From Dichetophora obliterata (taxonomy: Eukaryota; Arthropoda; Insecta; Diptera; Sciomyzidae): a stretch of DNA of 64,000 nt. The stretch covers positions 95,979,842-96,043,841 of the forward strand of contig OY986436.1 of NCBI GenBank assembly GCA_963920525.1. The letters run 5' to 3'. A program made the position numbers and the translations under genes. The stretch's first letter is position 1; each line of letters begins with the position of its first letter. Below the pieces are notes generated by a model, which saw only the letters and a list, made by a program, of their open reading frames with translations, made no database searches and was not told the DNA's origin. Positions 11,524 to 21,870 of the stretch are shown here, piece after piece.

Positions 11524-12871
11524 TCCAAACTGATGTTATTTTTACCGACTTCGCAAAGGCGTTTGACAAAGTTAACCATAAAACACTTCTCGCTAAACTC
11601 TCAGAGTTGGGTTTCCACTCTAACCTACTAAAGTGGATTGAATCCTATCTTTTGGATCGACAACAACAGGTTAAAATAAATAAAAAAATTTCCGAAATTA
11701 TACATGTAACATCAGGCGTCCCTCAAGGCAGCCACCTAGGTCCCCTATTATTTTTAATCTTCATTAATGATATCCCTACATGTATAAAGCATAGTCAGTG
11801 TCTTCTCTTTGCAGACGATCTGAAGTTGTTTCGATCTGTAAAGGATGTTAATGACTTTAACCTACTACAGTTAGACCTTGACTCTATAGCTAACTGGTGT
11901 ACTCTTAATGACCTTCCACTAAATATTTCTAAGTGTCAGATTCTTTCATTTTCTAGATTTCCCTTTCCTAATATCTGGAATTATACTATAAATTCAATTA
12001 CTCTAGGTAGAACAACATCAAAAAAGGATTTAGGCGTTCTCTTAGATCATAGGTTGAACTTTAAGGATCACATCGATTTCATTGTAACCAAAGCGAATTC
12101 AATGTTAGGATTCCTAAAACGCAACTCAAAGGAATTTTCAGACCCTTATACCCTGAAAACCCGTTATTCATCCCTTGTAAGGCCCCAATTGGAGTACTGC
12201 TCCACCATTTAGAACCCATTCTCTCTCCAACCATAAAAAAGAATCGAATCTGTTCAAAGAAATTTTACAAGATACGTGTGGATAAAGCTCAACTGGAATC
12301 TGCCAATAACTCCCTCCTATGAGACTCGTTGTGCCCTTATTAATCTTCATCCTCTTGAAATAAGACGAAAAGTTTTCTCAGCTCTGTTTATATGGGATCT
12401 AATCCATCACAATATAAACTGTGAAGAACTTCTGGCTATGCTAAATTTTTACACTCCAGTTCGACATGTCCGTAGCAAATTTTATTTTAGAGTCAGTCCA
12501 AAGGACAAACTACAATTTAAATAAGCCAATAACTCGTTGCATTAATGATACAAATAAAATCTTAAATATGTCTGACATCTTTAGAGAGGTCTCTCGTAAA
12601 TCCTTTAAAGATCATCTCATTCTTAGCATTATGGCACGTGATGCTCAATGAGAAAAACTAGTATCCACACGATAATATGGTCTTTTTTATTACATGTTCT
12701 GTTAGTAACAAATAAATTCTAATCTATTTATTAAGATTATTTAATTTTTTAGTTTTAATTTTGTATATAATTGTAACTAAGTTATTAAATATTTGCTGTA
12801 ACTATATTTTATTTACGTAGTCTATAAGAGCCTTGTACTCTGAATGATGAATGAATAAATAAATAAATAAA
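11524..12871 (+). mobile_element. 5'-truncated Jockey/CR1-like LINE fragment
   Basis: Coding similarity starts abruptly in the RT palm (TDFAKAFDKVNH) and runs to the RT C-terminus. An AT-rich 3' UTR follows, ending in AAAT-type repeats at about 12853-12871. Abrupt 5' truncation and a short-repeat tail are the usual products of target-primed reverse transcription. The exact 5' breakpoint and the target duplication were not resolved. Confidence 0.75.
11532..12651 (+). pseudogene. LINE reverse transcriptase (C-terminal part)
   Basis: From 11532 the frame carries RT motif A FTDFAKAFDKVNH, GVPQGSHLGPLLF (about 11716), the catalytic box LFADDLKLF (about 11807) and KKDLGVLLDHRLNF (about 12025), which are all non-LTR RT signatures. 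Stops at 12210 and 12234 and a frameshift near 12466-12524 break it. The C-terminus (MSDIFREVSRKSFKDHL) ends at 12651. No endonuclease or ORF1 is present. The clade (Jockey or CR1-like) is inferred from motif spacing and lack of RNase H. Confidence 0.8.
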
Positions 12872-13256
12872 AAGTATGTCAAAACACAAAAAAGCACAAC
12901 CCTAATTTGCATTTTTGTATTTAAAATTAACGAATTAAAATATACGAACTGATATTACTTACTCTGAATTTTTATTATATCTTAAACAAAATGGTTTGCA
13001 TATATCTGACATGCTAGCTAGCTGTTTATGTTAAGGGTTACTTGAAGACACAATCAACTTCACTTTTTAATACTTTTACCTACTTTTTTGATGCTATTAT
13101 ACAAAATGACTACAGCCAACACTGGAAAGTTCGGCATGTTTGGCGTTTCAATCAGCAATCAAAATGTTCGGTACGAGAGCGAGAAAATGAATATGAGAAA
13201 AAGTTAATTTCTTCATTTTATACGTGAAACAATAACAACAAAAAATGTTCGGCAAT
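12872..13256. other. Non-coding spacer
   Basis: AT-rich. I see no gene. It lies between the LINE tail and the right arm of the 27-bp inverted repeat, and contains diverged echoes of that arm (GTTCGGCATGTTTGGCG near 13130). Confidence 0.5.
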
Positions 13257-13283
13257 CATGTTTGGCTAGCATAACCACGGCAT
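13257..13283 (-). repeat. 27-bp inverted repeat, right arm
   Basis: Exact reverse complement of 11317-11343. The adjacent 13284-13955 holds no recognisable gene and, by inference, belongs to the last intron of the TLDc gene. Confidence 0.7.
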
Positions 13284-13955
13284 TATACGCCCAACTCTCA
13301 ACGTGCGGATCGAGTCAAGCGCATATTGTAGAGCGGAGAGTGAAAGCATAGTTCGCACTCAATATTTAAAAAGATAGCGAGTCAATGCGAAGCAAACAAA
13401 ATTGATTGAGGAAAGCGAATTCGTGTGAAAACAGAAAATGTAGTGAAGGAGAGTGTGTTATGAAGCGAAGCGCTTGTTGCAGATCTCTGGTAATGTCCGC
13501 CCTTTTTAATAAATATTCTTATTTTGACAGGTAATTAAGTTAATATCTATTACTCAAACTTTACTCGAACTTTACTAGAAGCTAGTAAGGAAACAGGCTT
13601 ACTATTTCGAACTGACCCACCGTTTTAGATGGCCAATATATAAATTAACAGGAAAATTAATGAAATATTTTAAAATATTTAAAGATGAGGTTTATTAGGT
13701 TTTGCCATTTTATGATACAATTTTCTGTTCGCAATCTGATGAAAATGATCTTGTATCATAGAAAATGCAAAATATAATTACTCCTTTTGCAATCAAAATA
13801 ATGCCATTCACGATCCAATGCAAGGCGCAGCATATATAAATAAATACAATTGGTTGTTGTGATTGCAAAAGGCGCAATCTATAAGTTTGCATTAATGAAC
13901 GAAAGTACCTTGTATTAAAATACAAGAATATTTTTCACTATTGAAAACTAAATAC

Positions 13956-15450
13956 CTCGACTGAAAGTAACACTGCAGCTATTCCTTTGCAATCAATATT
14001 TTCAAAATGTTCGTCAACTGATAAAATGGGCTTCCTGGGATCAGCACCAGCTCGCAATCCTTTTGGATATCCTCGTATACTCGTATTCAAGTACAAAATG
14101 TTTGGTTTATTTTCCAACATAACAAATCTTAAGGCATGGAAAGAAATAAAAATATAAAAAATTCCATATACCGTATATTGGTCGTACTTAGGCAGAAGCT
14201 GCACAACACTACTTCCTTCACTGCCTGTAAACAAGTGCATTTCTTTCCATTCGCTTGGAGAAGCAATGCAATATGTCTGATCATCTTGAGTGTGCAGCAA
14301 AATCAAGGTTGGTCCTCGATAACCTAGAACATGATGTAGAAAACGGTTTGCTCCGACACCATGTTCGTTAGAGTCGTAGAGTAATGTCCAATGCGAGGGT
14401 ATCATGGATAGCTTTTCCTTAAATATTTGTGCGGCGGAAGATTTGTGTGAGTTTGGTGACGCTATCGTTTGCGGTTTTGAGTAGAGTGGTGGTAGAGCAC
14501 ACGCCAACAACCACGCTTGTGATAAAGGCATGAGCGCAGAGGCACTATCATCGATTGAATCCGGAAAATGATTTCGTTGTTCCAACACTGGAGTTTGCAA
14601 CTCAATACCACATGATTGACTGTTCTGTTCTAAGCCGCGATATGCGGTGGAGAGTGTGTGGACACAGTACTTATGCACAAGAAGCACAGAACGTATCAAA
14701 TTATGTTCAAACCAACGACAAACAAACCCTATGCTGAGACTATCATCATTAAAAAATATGGATTTCGTGACCGAAGTAAATGTACGGTTTATCTAAAGAA
14801 CAATTAATTTTTACATCGGAAGAATTATTTTTAAGTACAAACTTACAGCTGAACACAATACCGCATTGCCGGAATGTTGCATTGCAATTGTATAGCAAGT
14901 CAGTAATAATCGGGTTACACCTTCTTTATCAATTAGGTCCGGATTATCTGCCTGCGCATACATTTTTATGTAAAACTCAAGGATTTTGTTATCATCCATT
15001 ATACCTAGAAATCGTTCACATTGCTGACGAAACGCAACTGTGCCTAAATGTTTGGTACTTGCTTTGGAATAAACGTGCATTAAACAGAAAAGCTTGTGTC
15101 CCAAATCAACATATTGTGGAAAAACTTGTGACTACAGAATATACAAATCAGTAAAAGAAGTAGGATATCAGTTTGCCTACCACAAAGATTTCCTCCAGAA
15201 TTCCATTTACTCCAATATTTGATGATTTCTCCTTTAAAATCTTTAAATAAAAAAATTTATGAAAAAATTCTAATCCACTCTGAATTATTACCTCAGATAA
15301 CTTTTCAATTGGCACTAACTGCGTAAAGTACTTTTCAGTTATTTCTGCGCCAGAAGGTGATCTGCTCATTGAGCCACCTGTGGTAGTTGGCTCTGTTTTA
15401 TTGTCCGGTATATCAACAGTCGATTCATGTGTAGACCTTGTGTTACCCAT
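13956..15450 (-). CDS. MEAK7: TLDc-domain protein, MEAK7/TLDC1-like, five exons (3' end missing)
   Basis: Host gene on the minus strand. My exon model is 15450-15292, 15240-15181, 15131-14847, 14792-14188 and 14127-13956: 1,281 nt, 427 codons with consistent phases. Every intron has GT/AG ends (for example GTAAGT at 14846); lengths are 51, 49, 54 and 60 bp. The 51-bp intron 15291-15241 is also open in frame, so it may be retained. The start MGNTRS gives an N-myristoylation-type N-terminus, as in MEAK7. The TLDc domain begins at about 14390 (HWTLLYDSNEHG) and includes NILYLN. The last exon (TLDc end) is not visible below 13956, where a donor GTATTT follows. MEAK7 is reported as a lysosome-associated mTOR-signalling regulator in mammals; the function here is inferred. 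Confidence 0.82.
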
Positions 15451-15531
15451 TGTCAGATAATAGAAAAACCTTTTTATTCCAATTAAAAGTGCGCACTTCA
15501 CAAAAATTTTTAATTTAATCACAAAACAGAA

Positions 15532-16110
15532 AACCAGAATAGGGCCCTCAAACGATACTACATGTCCATCCGACCTGTCAAGTCATCTCACATGTAGTAT
15601 CGTTCGTGTGCAAGAAATCAAGGCGGATGGACATGTCCGATGGAAGTCAAAAATTTTTGACTTTTTGCTAAGTACGTCCGACATGTAGTTCCGTTTTGCT
15701 GAGGTCAGACGATGTTCGTTTGCTCGGCGAACACATGGCCGTGCAATATGGTTGTTGTTGTGTTCTCCAAAATTTTTGACAGTTTCGCATTGGAAGCAAC
15801 AACAAAATTATCTGCTCGCCGAGCAAACGAGCATCTGACTTCAGCATTTGCGTGCGCGGCCATCCAACTTAGTACATTTTGTCATTTGTTGAAAATTTTC
15901 AGAGAGAGCACATCTCGCAGCAAAATTGTCGAACGTAAAAAATGTTATATTTTGACGCGAATTTTTTTATCTTTACCTAAAATTGTGATGGCTTGGAATA
16001 TTTAAAGCAAAAAAATAAAAATAAACGGTCAAAACAATTAATATTAATATTTTTAATTGATGTTGACTTTTCGGAAGCTAAAAAATAATGAATTCTATCC
16101 CATGATAGAA
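15532..16110. repeat. Dispersed MITE-like repeat, copy A
   Basis: Dense ACATGTCGGAC-type motifs occur at 15560-15690, with an internal inverted pair around ACTACATGT/ACATGTAGT. The stretch is closely similar to 18520-18720. The part from about 15900 (GTTATATTTTGACGCG onward) is similar to 46329-46480. The first bases contain CCAGAATAGGGC, like the end of the MITE at 1465-2000. Non-coding; superfamily unknown. Confidence 0.65.
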
Positions 16111-16262
16111 TTACCAGGTACTATTAATCGCTACTTTTACTCGTTACTTTGGGCATATAGCGTCAAATTGGTGTAAAAAAAGTACTGCAAACACACCAAG
16201 AAGTAAAAGGGGATTTTTGCTTTTACTTTTACCCAGATGTCTACATATGAACATGAACAGGT

Positions 16263-16660
16263 GACGAAATTGACGAACTGCTGCACGAGGACGCCTTAGA
16301 GTACGTTGCAGGCTACATAATAAAAAGGCTACATTTTGAAAGTTTTCAAAGTAAAGACTGCTCCTTTACATGGGCGGATGAAGTTTCGCAGGGAGGGCTG
16401 AAAAAGCCATCAGCTGCATTTATGGAAAAAAAAGATTTGAAGGCGATCTTTAATCAAGCCAATGGTAGGAGCATTTAGTGTGCAAAGAGTATAGAAAAAA
16501 ACTCACTGAATTGTGTTCAGCAAACGAACTTCCCGAACTTGTGAAAGAGCTCTTCATGAAATGCAGAATGCATTTTCGGATTAAAAATTTTAACAAAAGA
16601 TTAAAAAATCAAAAATTAAAACAAAAAATTTCGGCAATAAAAAACTTTTGCAATTTCGTT
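16263..16660 (+). pseudogene. P-element/THAP9-like transposase, C-terminal remnant
   Basis: The frame from 16263 reads DALEYVAGYIIKRLH, then FTWADEVSQGGLKKPS, stopping at 16476-16478. The adjacent frame continues with YRKKLTELC, ELPELVKELF and KCRMHFRIKNFNKRLK to about 16620. These blocks in this order are the C-terminal region of P-element transposase and the related THAP9. No THAP domain or GTP-binding region is seen nearby, so this is a fragment. One frameshift and the terminal decay make it inactive. Confidence 0.75.
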
Positions 16661-16703
16661 TATAAAGCGATTGATTTGGTTTGTATTTCAACAACTATAT
16701 AAT

Positions 16704-16924
16704 CACCCCTATCATGAATAATTTTTCACGCGAAATCAGAAAAGGAAGTTTTAATTTTTATGATAAATTACAAGACCATTTTGGAAATTTTTACTTCAAA
16801 TTTGTTGATAAACCGTTGATGAACGAATTTGCATTTAAAATTTCCAAAATGTTCTTGAGCCTTGTCTTAAAAATGAAAACTCCCTTTTCCGATTCCGCGT
16901 GAAAAATTATTCATGACAGGGCTG
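16704..16924. mobile_element. 221-bp MITE with about 90-bp inverted arms
   Basis: The left end (CACCCCTATCATGAATAATT) and the complement of the right end (CAGCCCTGTCATGAATAATT) match over about 50 bp, including TTTTTCACGCG. Weaker pairing continues to CCAAAATG near the centre. The whole can fold into one hairpin. Non-coding. I could not find a target duplication. Confidence 0.72.
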
Positions 16925-18270
16925 GTTGTATTACGCTAAACAATACAAAGGCTGTATAGTATTTGAATTTTTTAAAGTCAGACATTAGAACTTTGAATCA
17001 TATTGTTGCTCTTATGCTTACATAATTTTTGATGTAATGAACTAATAAAATTGTTGTTTATCACGCCACTAGCATCAAGTGAACGGACAAGGTAAATGTT
17101 TAAATTTTATATTTGTATTAAGTTTTGTAAAATTACAAAAACAAAAAGCATAATGTTTATTCCCAAAAGCATTTTTACTCAAAGCTACTGGATGCATTGT
17201 TAGATTACTAAATAAAAACTATTATAATGTAGTGTTTTGTTTAAATTTTTTATGATATCCTACAGTAAAATGATGATTTCCATTTGTATTTCTAAACAAA
17301 AATACACATAAAATTAGCTGATTTTAAAAATACAATACTTTATTAAAGGTTCGTTCACAATAACTTTTATATATTGGACATTTAAAAAAACTAATCACAA
17401 ATACACCACATTGTGAACACCCCTATCGTTTGCAGATTTCTGATTTCAAATAATACAAGAAGCAACACTGTTTCCACCTACTCGCTACATTTTGACACTA
17501 TATGCCCAAAATGACAGTTTATCCCCAGCTTATTTTCAGCGAATAATAATACCTGGTAATTATATCATGGTCTATCCAAAGTCTATACGGGGTTTCAGAC
17601 GAGCGTACTTCAGACGACGACAAACTAACGGGAATATTTTGTTGAGCTTTCAAACAATCGTACATGTGCGACGACTTCATTTCATTGCTGCCTCTCAAAT
17701 AGAGCACATCGGCGTAATGGCTAAACAATTTTTTGATGACCTTATGACTTAGCAGTCATTTTTCATATTTAGAGAATTGTTTATCAATTTTAATTAATTA
17801 TAAACAATTCTAAAATGTTTCAAACGTTTTTCATATTAATTTTCTCTAATATTTTTCCGCTTCGTTGCTGTTCACCCGCTGACGCTTTTATAGCCCAAAC
17901 AGAATAAGCATAGCCAACACGTAGGGAGCTGTCGAAAACGTAGCCAACGAAATGTTGTGCACAGAATAGAATTTGTGTTGATAACGCTGATAGAGTTGTT
18001 TTATGCTTACAATATTTTGTTATTTTTTACAAAATTTTAGATACAGCCTTGTGCATATCATAATTTGTTTGCTTTTTTACTAATTTGGACTAATATGTCT
18101 TAGTCAATTTTAAGTTTTCTAATTTGAGCTATGTATTTTGACATTTAGCTACCGTTGGCTGCGGCAAAAGTTAAAAGTTCGTCAACATTTTTGTGTCGGC
18201 TGCGTTCGCTACTTGTTGGTTATTTTCATTATGTTCATTTCATACATGCGTTCATACATAGACATGCGTT
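16925..18270. other. AT-rich non-coding stretch
   Basis: No convincing gene. The ORFs near 17492-17752 lack family features. A short inverted pair around GTTCACAA at about 17353 and TTGTGAAC at about 17413 may mark another small element. Confidence 0.4.
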
Positions 18271-18279
18271 CATAACATC

Positions 18280-18720
18280 GTACATGTTGGTCCGACCGGC
18301 AGAAAAATCAAAAATTTTTGATTTTCGTCCGACATGTCGGTCCGACGGTCTCATTTGCTTTCGAATGATCGGACATGTCGTCGAGCATGCCCAAGTCATC
18401 GCACATGTACAACGGTCTGAAAGCCCCTTATCCATCATGTGCGATGTGTGTGAGGGCAACGAAAAAAGTCCCGTTACTTTATTGAACTACATGTACGTCC
18501 GTCATGTAGTATCGTATCAACTACATGTCTATTGGACCTGTCAAGTCATCACACATGTAGAATCGTTCGTGTGCCAAAAATCAAGGCGGATGGACATGTC
18601 CGATGGAAGACAAAAATTTTTGACTTTTTGCTAAGTACGTCCGACATGTAGTTCCGTTTGTGTGCGTGGCCATCCAACTTCAAACATTTTGCCATTCGTT
18701 GAAAATTTTTCAGAGGAGCA
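18280..18720. repeat. Dispersed MITE-like repeat, copy B
   Basis: Matches copy A at 15555-15700 (CAAGGCGGATGGACATGTCC and neighbours) and carries several CATGTCGGACG-type motifs in both orientations. The segment near 18440-18500 (GGCAACGAAAAAAGTCCCGT) also occurs at 46504-46523. It lies directly left of the Harbinger transposase and may include its terminal region. Confidence 0.65.
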
Positions 18721-18957
18721 CATCTCGCGGCAAAACTGCAGAACGGCTGTGTGTCAAACGGAAACTTTTCAGTCGTGGTAGGATAGAAAATATCAAGTTG
18801 AATAAAATTTGTGTGTGTTGAAATAAATTTGTCTTTTATGCTGTGTCAAATGGACGTTGAAATTTTGACAATTACAAAATTTGACGTTTCACATTTCGGT
18901 ATTGTTTTAGCGCAAATATTTTATTTAATTTGCAAAATTTCTGATTAAAAGCTGAAA

Positions 18958-20172
18958 ATGAACAGAATTCTTCGAAAATATATTCCACTATTGCTTATGT
19001 TGGTGTCTGAAGCTGAATCGTTTGAAATTATTCATGATTTGATGATTTTTCTTAATAAAGAGCGGAGAGTAAGTACTGGCTGTTGTTTTTCTGCGCAAGG
19101 AAAGTGAAGATTCATTATTTTTTTTAAGGGCATCAGATATCTTCGACCGAGAGGCTATTCCGATGACTTAAATGCTATAATGAATGGAGACAATGCAGTG
19201 ACAAGAAGGCATTTAAGAGTATCTGGCAGGTCTTTTCGAAAAATTGTTGAGTTTATTCCTGCGAAGCATCATGGATGGTCCAAGGAATATGATGCAGATG
19301 CAGCTATCGAGTGGCAGGAGGGTTCATGGGATTTAGCCGCTATACTGTATGCAAAATAATACACAAAATGCTTGATGGAATTATAAAGCTGCGTCACGTA
19401 ATAATCCATAGAAGCATTGAAGAATATGAAAGAATTGGTGCAAAATTTTGCAGAAAAAGTGAAAGCAATGTTTTTAAAAATTTTTATTGGTACAATTGAT
19501 GGTACCCATATTCGCGTTCAATACAGTGTCAACAAGCATGATGAGAACATAAATCATAAGAAATTCTACTCAATACAAGCACAAGCCGTGGTCAACAAGC
19601 ATGATGAGAACATAAATCATAAGAAATTCTACTCAATACAAGCACAAGCCGTGGTCAACAGTGACTACAAATTTACAAGTGTGTTTATTGGGTTTCCTGG
19701 TTCAGTGCATGACACGTGTGTTTTTTAAACAGCCCACTTTACAACAATGCAACCTACCCTCCAAGTGGAAACTTCCTATTTGGTGACAAAGGTTATCCTT
19801 GTCAAGTTCACCCAATAGATATCATAACGCCATTCAAAGATCCTTGCAGCAGCAATAAAAAACGATTTAATGCGGCTCATAGCAAGGCCAGAATAATCGT
19901 TGAATGCGCGTTTGGTATGTTGAAGAATAGATGGAGGAACATTTTTTAATAGAGATTTGGAATTAAATATGAAAAATTGCATAAAAACTGCTTTTAGTGC
20001 ATTTGTGTTGCACAATATTTGCATTCAAGAGGAATATTTCGAACCTCTAATCGAACCATTTCCATTAGAACATGAAAATTTTAATGAAGGAGAAGCTGAC
20101 TCTGCAGAAGGCTTAAGACTTCGAGACGAAATGTATAATGACTTCTTAATGGAATCTTCAATTATTGAATAA
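18958..20172 (+). pseudogene. PIF/Harbinger (HARBI1-like) DDE transposase
   Basis: Exon 1 is 18958-19068 (starting MNRILRKYI, 37 codons). It is followed by GTAAGT, a 60-bp intron and an acceptor at 19127-19128. The DDE nuclease blocks then appear in order: GTIDGTHIRV (first Asp codon at 19498-19500), FPGSVHDT, FGDKGYP (second Asp), and a Glu-containing VECAFGMLKNRWR near 19900. This is the DDE_Tnp_4 layout of HARBI1-type proteins. Frames change near 19300, 19410, 19725 and 19955. A 63-bp in-frame tandem duplication (NKHDENINHKKFYSIQAQAV twice) occurs after the first Asp. The element is dead but easily recognised. Confidence 0.85.
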
Positions 20173-20202
20173 ATTTTAAAAATAATTTAAAATTAAGTAA
20201 TA

Positions 20203-21493
20203 TATTGGGGGTTGGAATTAGTTTTAAAGGTTTTCTAAGAGATGGCGTAACTATCAATAGATCGCATCGGGCACACCTGTGACTATATTCATTTCAAAGC
20301 ACATTGTCTAAGCTTCATTTTTTAGTATGTGTCATTCCACTGAAGTGTAAACAACATATATTTTTTTCTCTGTGGACATGTCGACTTTTGTTCCAACAAA
20401 ACGCAATTTGCGGGAAGGTTTACTTTTGTGCTTCCATTTGAAGAAAAAAGCGGTTGAAGCACAACGCACGCTTACTGAGGCTTACGGGGACTATGCTCCA
20501 TCGATTTCTACTTGTGAGTACTGGTTCCGTCGGTTTAAAAGTGGTGATTTTGATACGGAAGACAAAGAGCGTCCGGGCCAGCCGAAAAAGTTTGAAGATG
20601 AGGAATTGGAGTCTTTGCTCGATGAAGACCCGTGTCAAACCCTTCAAGAATTGTCAGAATCATTGGGAGTCGACTTATCAACGGTCGGCAAACGCTTGAA
20701 GGCCATGAGAATGATTCAAAAGCAAGGAAATTGGGTGCCGTACCAGTTGAAGCCGAGAGACGTTGAACGGCGATTTTGCATGTGCGAACAACTGCTTCAA
20801 CGGCATAAAAGGAAGAGTTTTTTGCATCGTATTGTCACTGGCGATGAAAAGTGGATCCATTACGATAATCCTAAGCGAAAAAAATCGTGGGGACCACCCG
20901 GCCATGCATCAACATCGAGGGCCAAGCCGAATATTCATGGCACCAAGCTTATGCTGTGTATTTGGTGGGATCAGAAGGGTGTCGTGTACTATGAGCTGCT
21001 AAAACCTAACGAAACCATCACTGGGGAACGCTACCAACAACAATTGATGCAATTGAGCCGAGCATTAAAGGTTAAACGGCCGGAATATGCCAAAAGACAC
21101 GACAAAGTGGTTTTCCAACATGACAACGCACGGCCACATGTTGCAAGAACCGTCAAGGAAACGTTGGAGGCGCTGAATTGGGATGTGCTACCCCACCCGC
21201 CTTATAGCCCAGACATAGCCCCTTCCGACTACCACCTATTCAGATTGATGACGCATGGCTTGGCTGAGCAGAGCTTCACTTCTTACGAGGATACCAAAAA
21301 ATGGGTCGATTCGTGGATTGCCTCAAAAGACGAATCGTTCTTCCGGCGCGGAATCCATATGCTGCCAGAAAGATGGGAAAATGTTGTAGCTAACGGATGG
21401 ACAATACTTTGAATAATATACATTGTACCGTTGTTTCTAAATAAATGCTCAAAAACCGAAGAAAAACCTTTAAAATTAATTCCAACCCCAATA
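20203..21493 (+). mobile_element. Mariner element, apparently complete
   Basis: A 1,291-bp element with TA duplications at 20201-20202 and 21494-21495. Imperfect inverted ends of about 32 bp: left TATTGGGGGTTGGAATTAG, complement of right TATTGGGGTTGGAATTAAT, both followed by TTTTAAAGGTTTT. It carries one intact transposase. The size, TA target and single ORF are standard for mariners. It is inserted just downstream of the Harbinger transposase remnant. Confidence 0.93.
20378..21412 (+). CDS. Mariner transposase, DD34D, intact
   Basis: 344 codons starting at ATG 20378 (MSTFVPTKRNLREG), uninterrupted to TGA. The N-terminal HTH pair is followed by the linker motif WVPYQL, a variant of the family WVPHEL. 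Catalytic Asp residues are at 156 (TGDEKW), 249 (FQHDNARPH) and 284 (YSPDIAPSDYHLF). There are exactly 34 residues between the last two, and the numbering coincides with Mos1. The length equals that of active mariner transposases (about 345). The protein binds the terminal repeats and catalyses cut-and-paste at TA. No defect is visible, so activity is possible but untested. Confidence 0.95.
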   Translation: MSTFVPTKRNLREGLLLCFHLKKKAVEAQRTLTEAYGDYAPSISTCEYWFRRFKSGDFDTEDKERPGQPKKFEDEELESLLDEDPCQTLQELSESLGVDLSTVGKRLKAMRMIQKQGNWVPYQLKPRDVERRFCMCEQLLQRHKRKSFLHRIVTGDEKWIHYDNPKRKKSWGPPGHASTSRAKPNIHGTKLMLCIWWDQKGVVYYELLKPNETITGERYQQQLMQLSRALKVKRPEYAKRHDKVVFQHDNARPHVARTVKETLEALNWDVLPHPPYSPDIAPSDYHLFRLMTHGLAEQSFTSYEDTKKWVDSWIASKDESFFRRGIHMLPERWENVVANGWTIL

Positions 21494-21870
21494 TAAATCA
21501 ATTTATTTTTGTTTCACTGAATTAATTTTAAATTCAAAAGTTTTTTATTATTATATAACATTATAATAAAATATATTACAATACTTATAAAATATAATAT
21601 AAAAACATTAAAATATAAGACTATGATCCTTACAAATGTCAGCCGTGAATGCCACATTCTCTTTATTACTTTTTAAACTAGACTGCGAGTTTTTTGTGAA
21701 GATGGTTTGATCGGAGATAGCTTACTCAGCAATGAGTTGTTCCGTAACTGCTGCAAGGGCTTTCGTGTGATTGATTTTTTTTACTGTAATTTCGACGCTT
21801 TTCTTTTGATTTAGATACATCAATAGGAATCGAATTAAGTAAAGTTTATGCATCAGAAAATTCATGCGTT

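Noticed and set aside
18155..18634. 159-aa ORF
   Set aside because: Lies in the dispersed ACATGTCGGAC repeat, is not conserved in the other copies, and has no recognisable domain.
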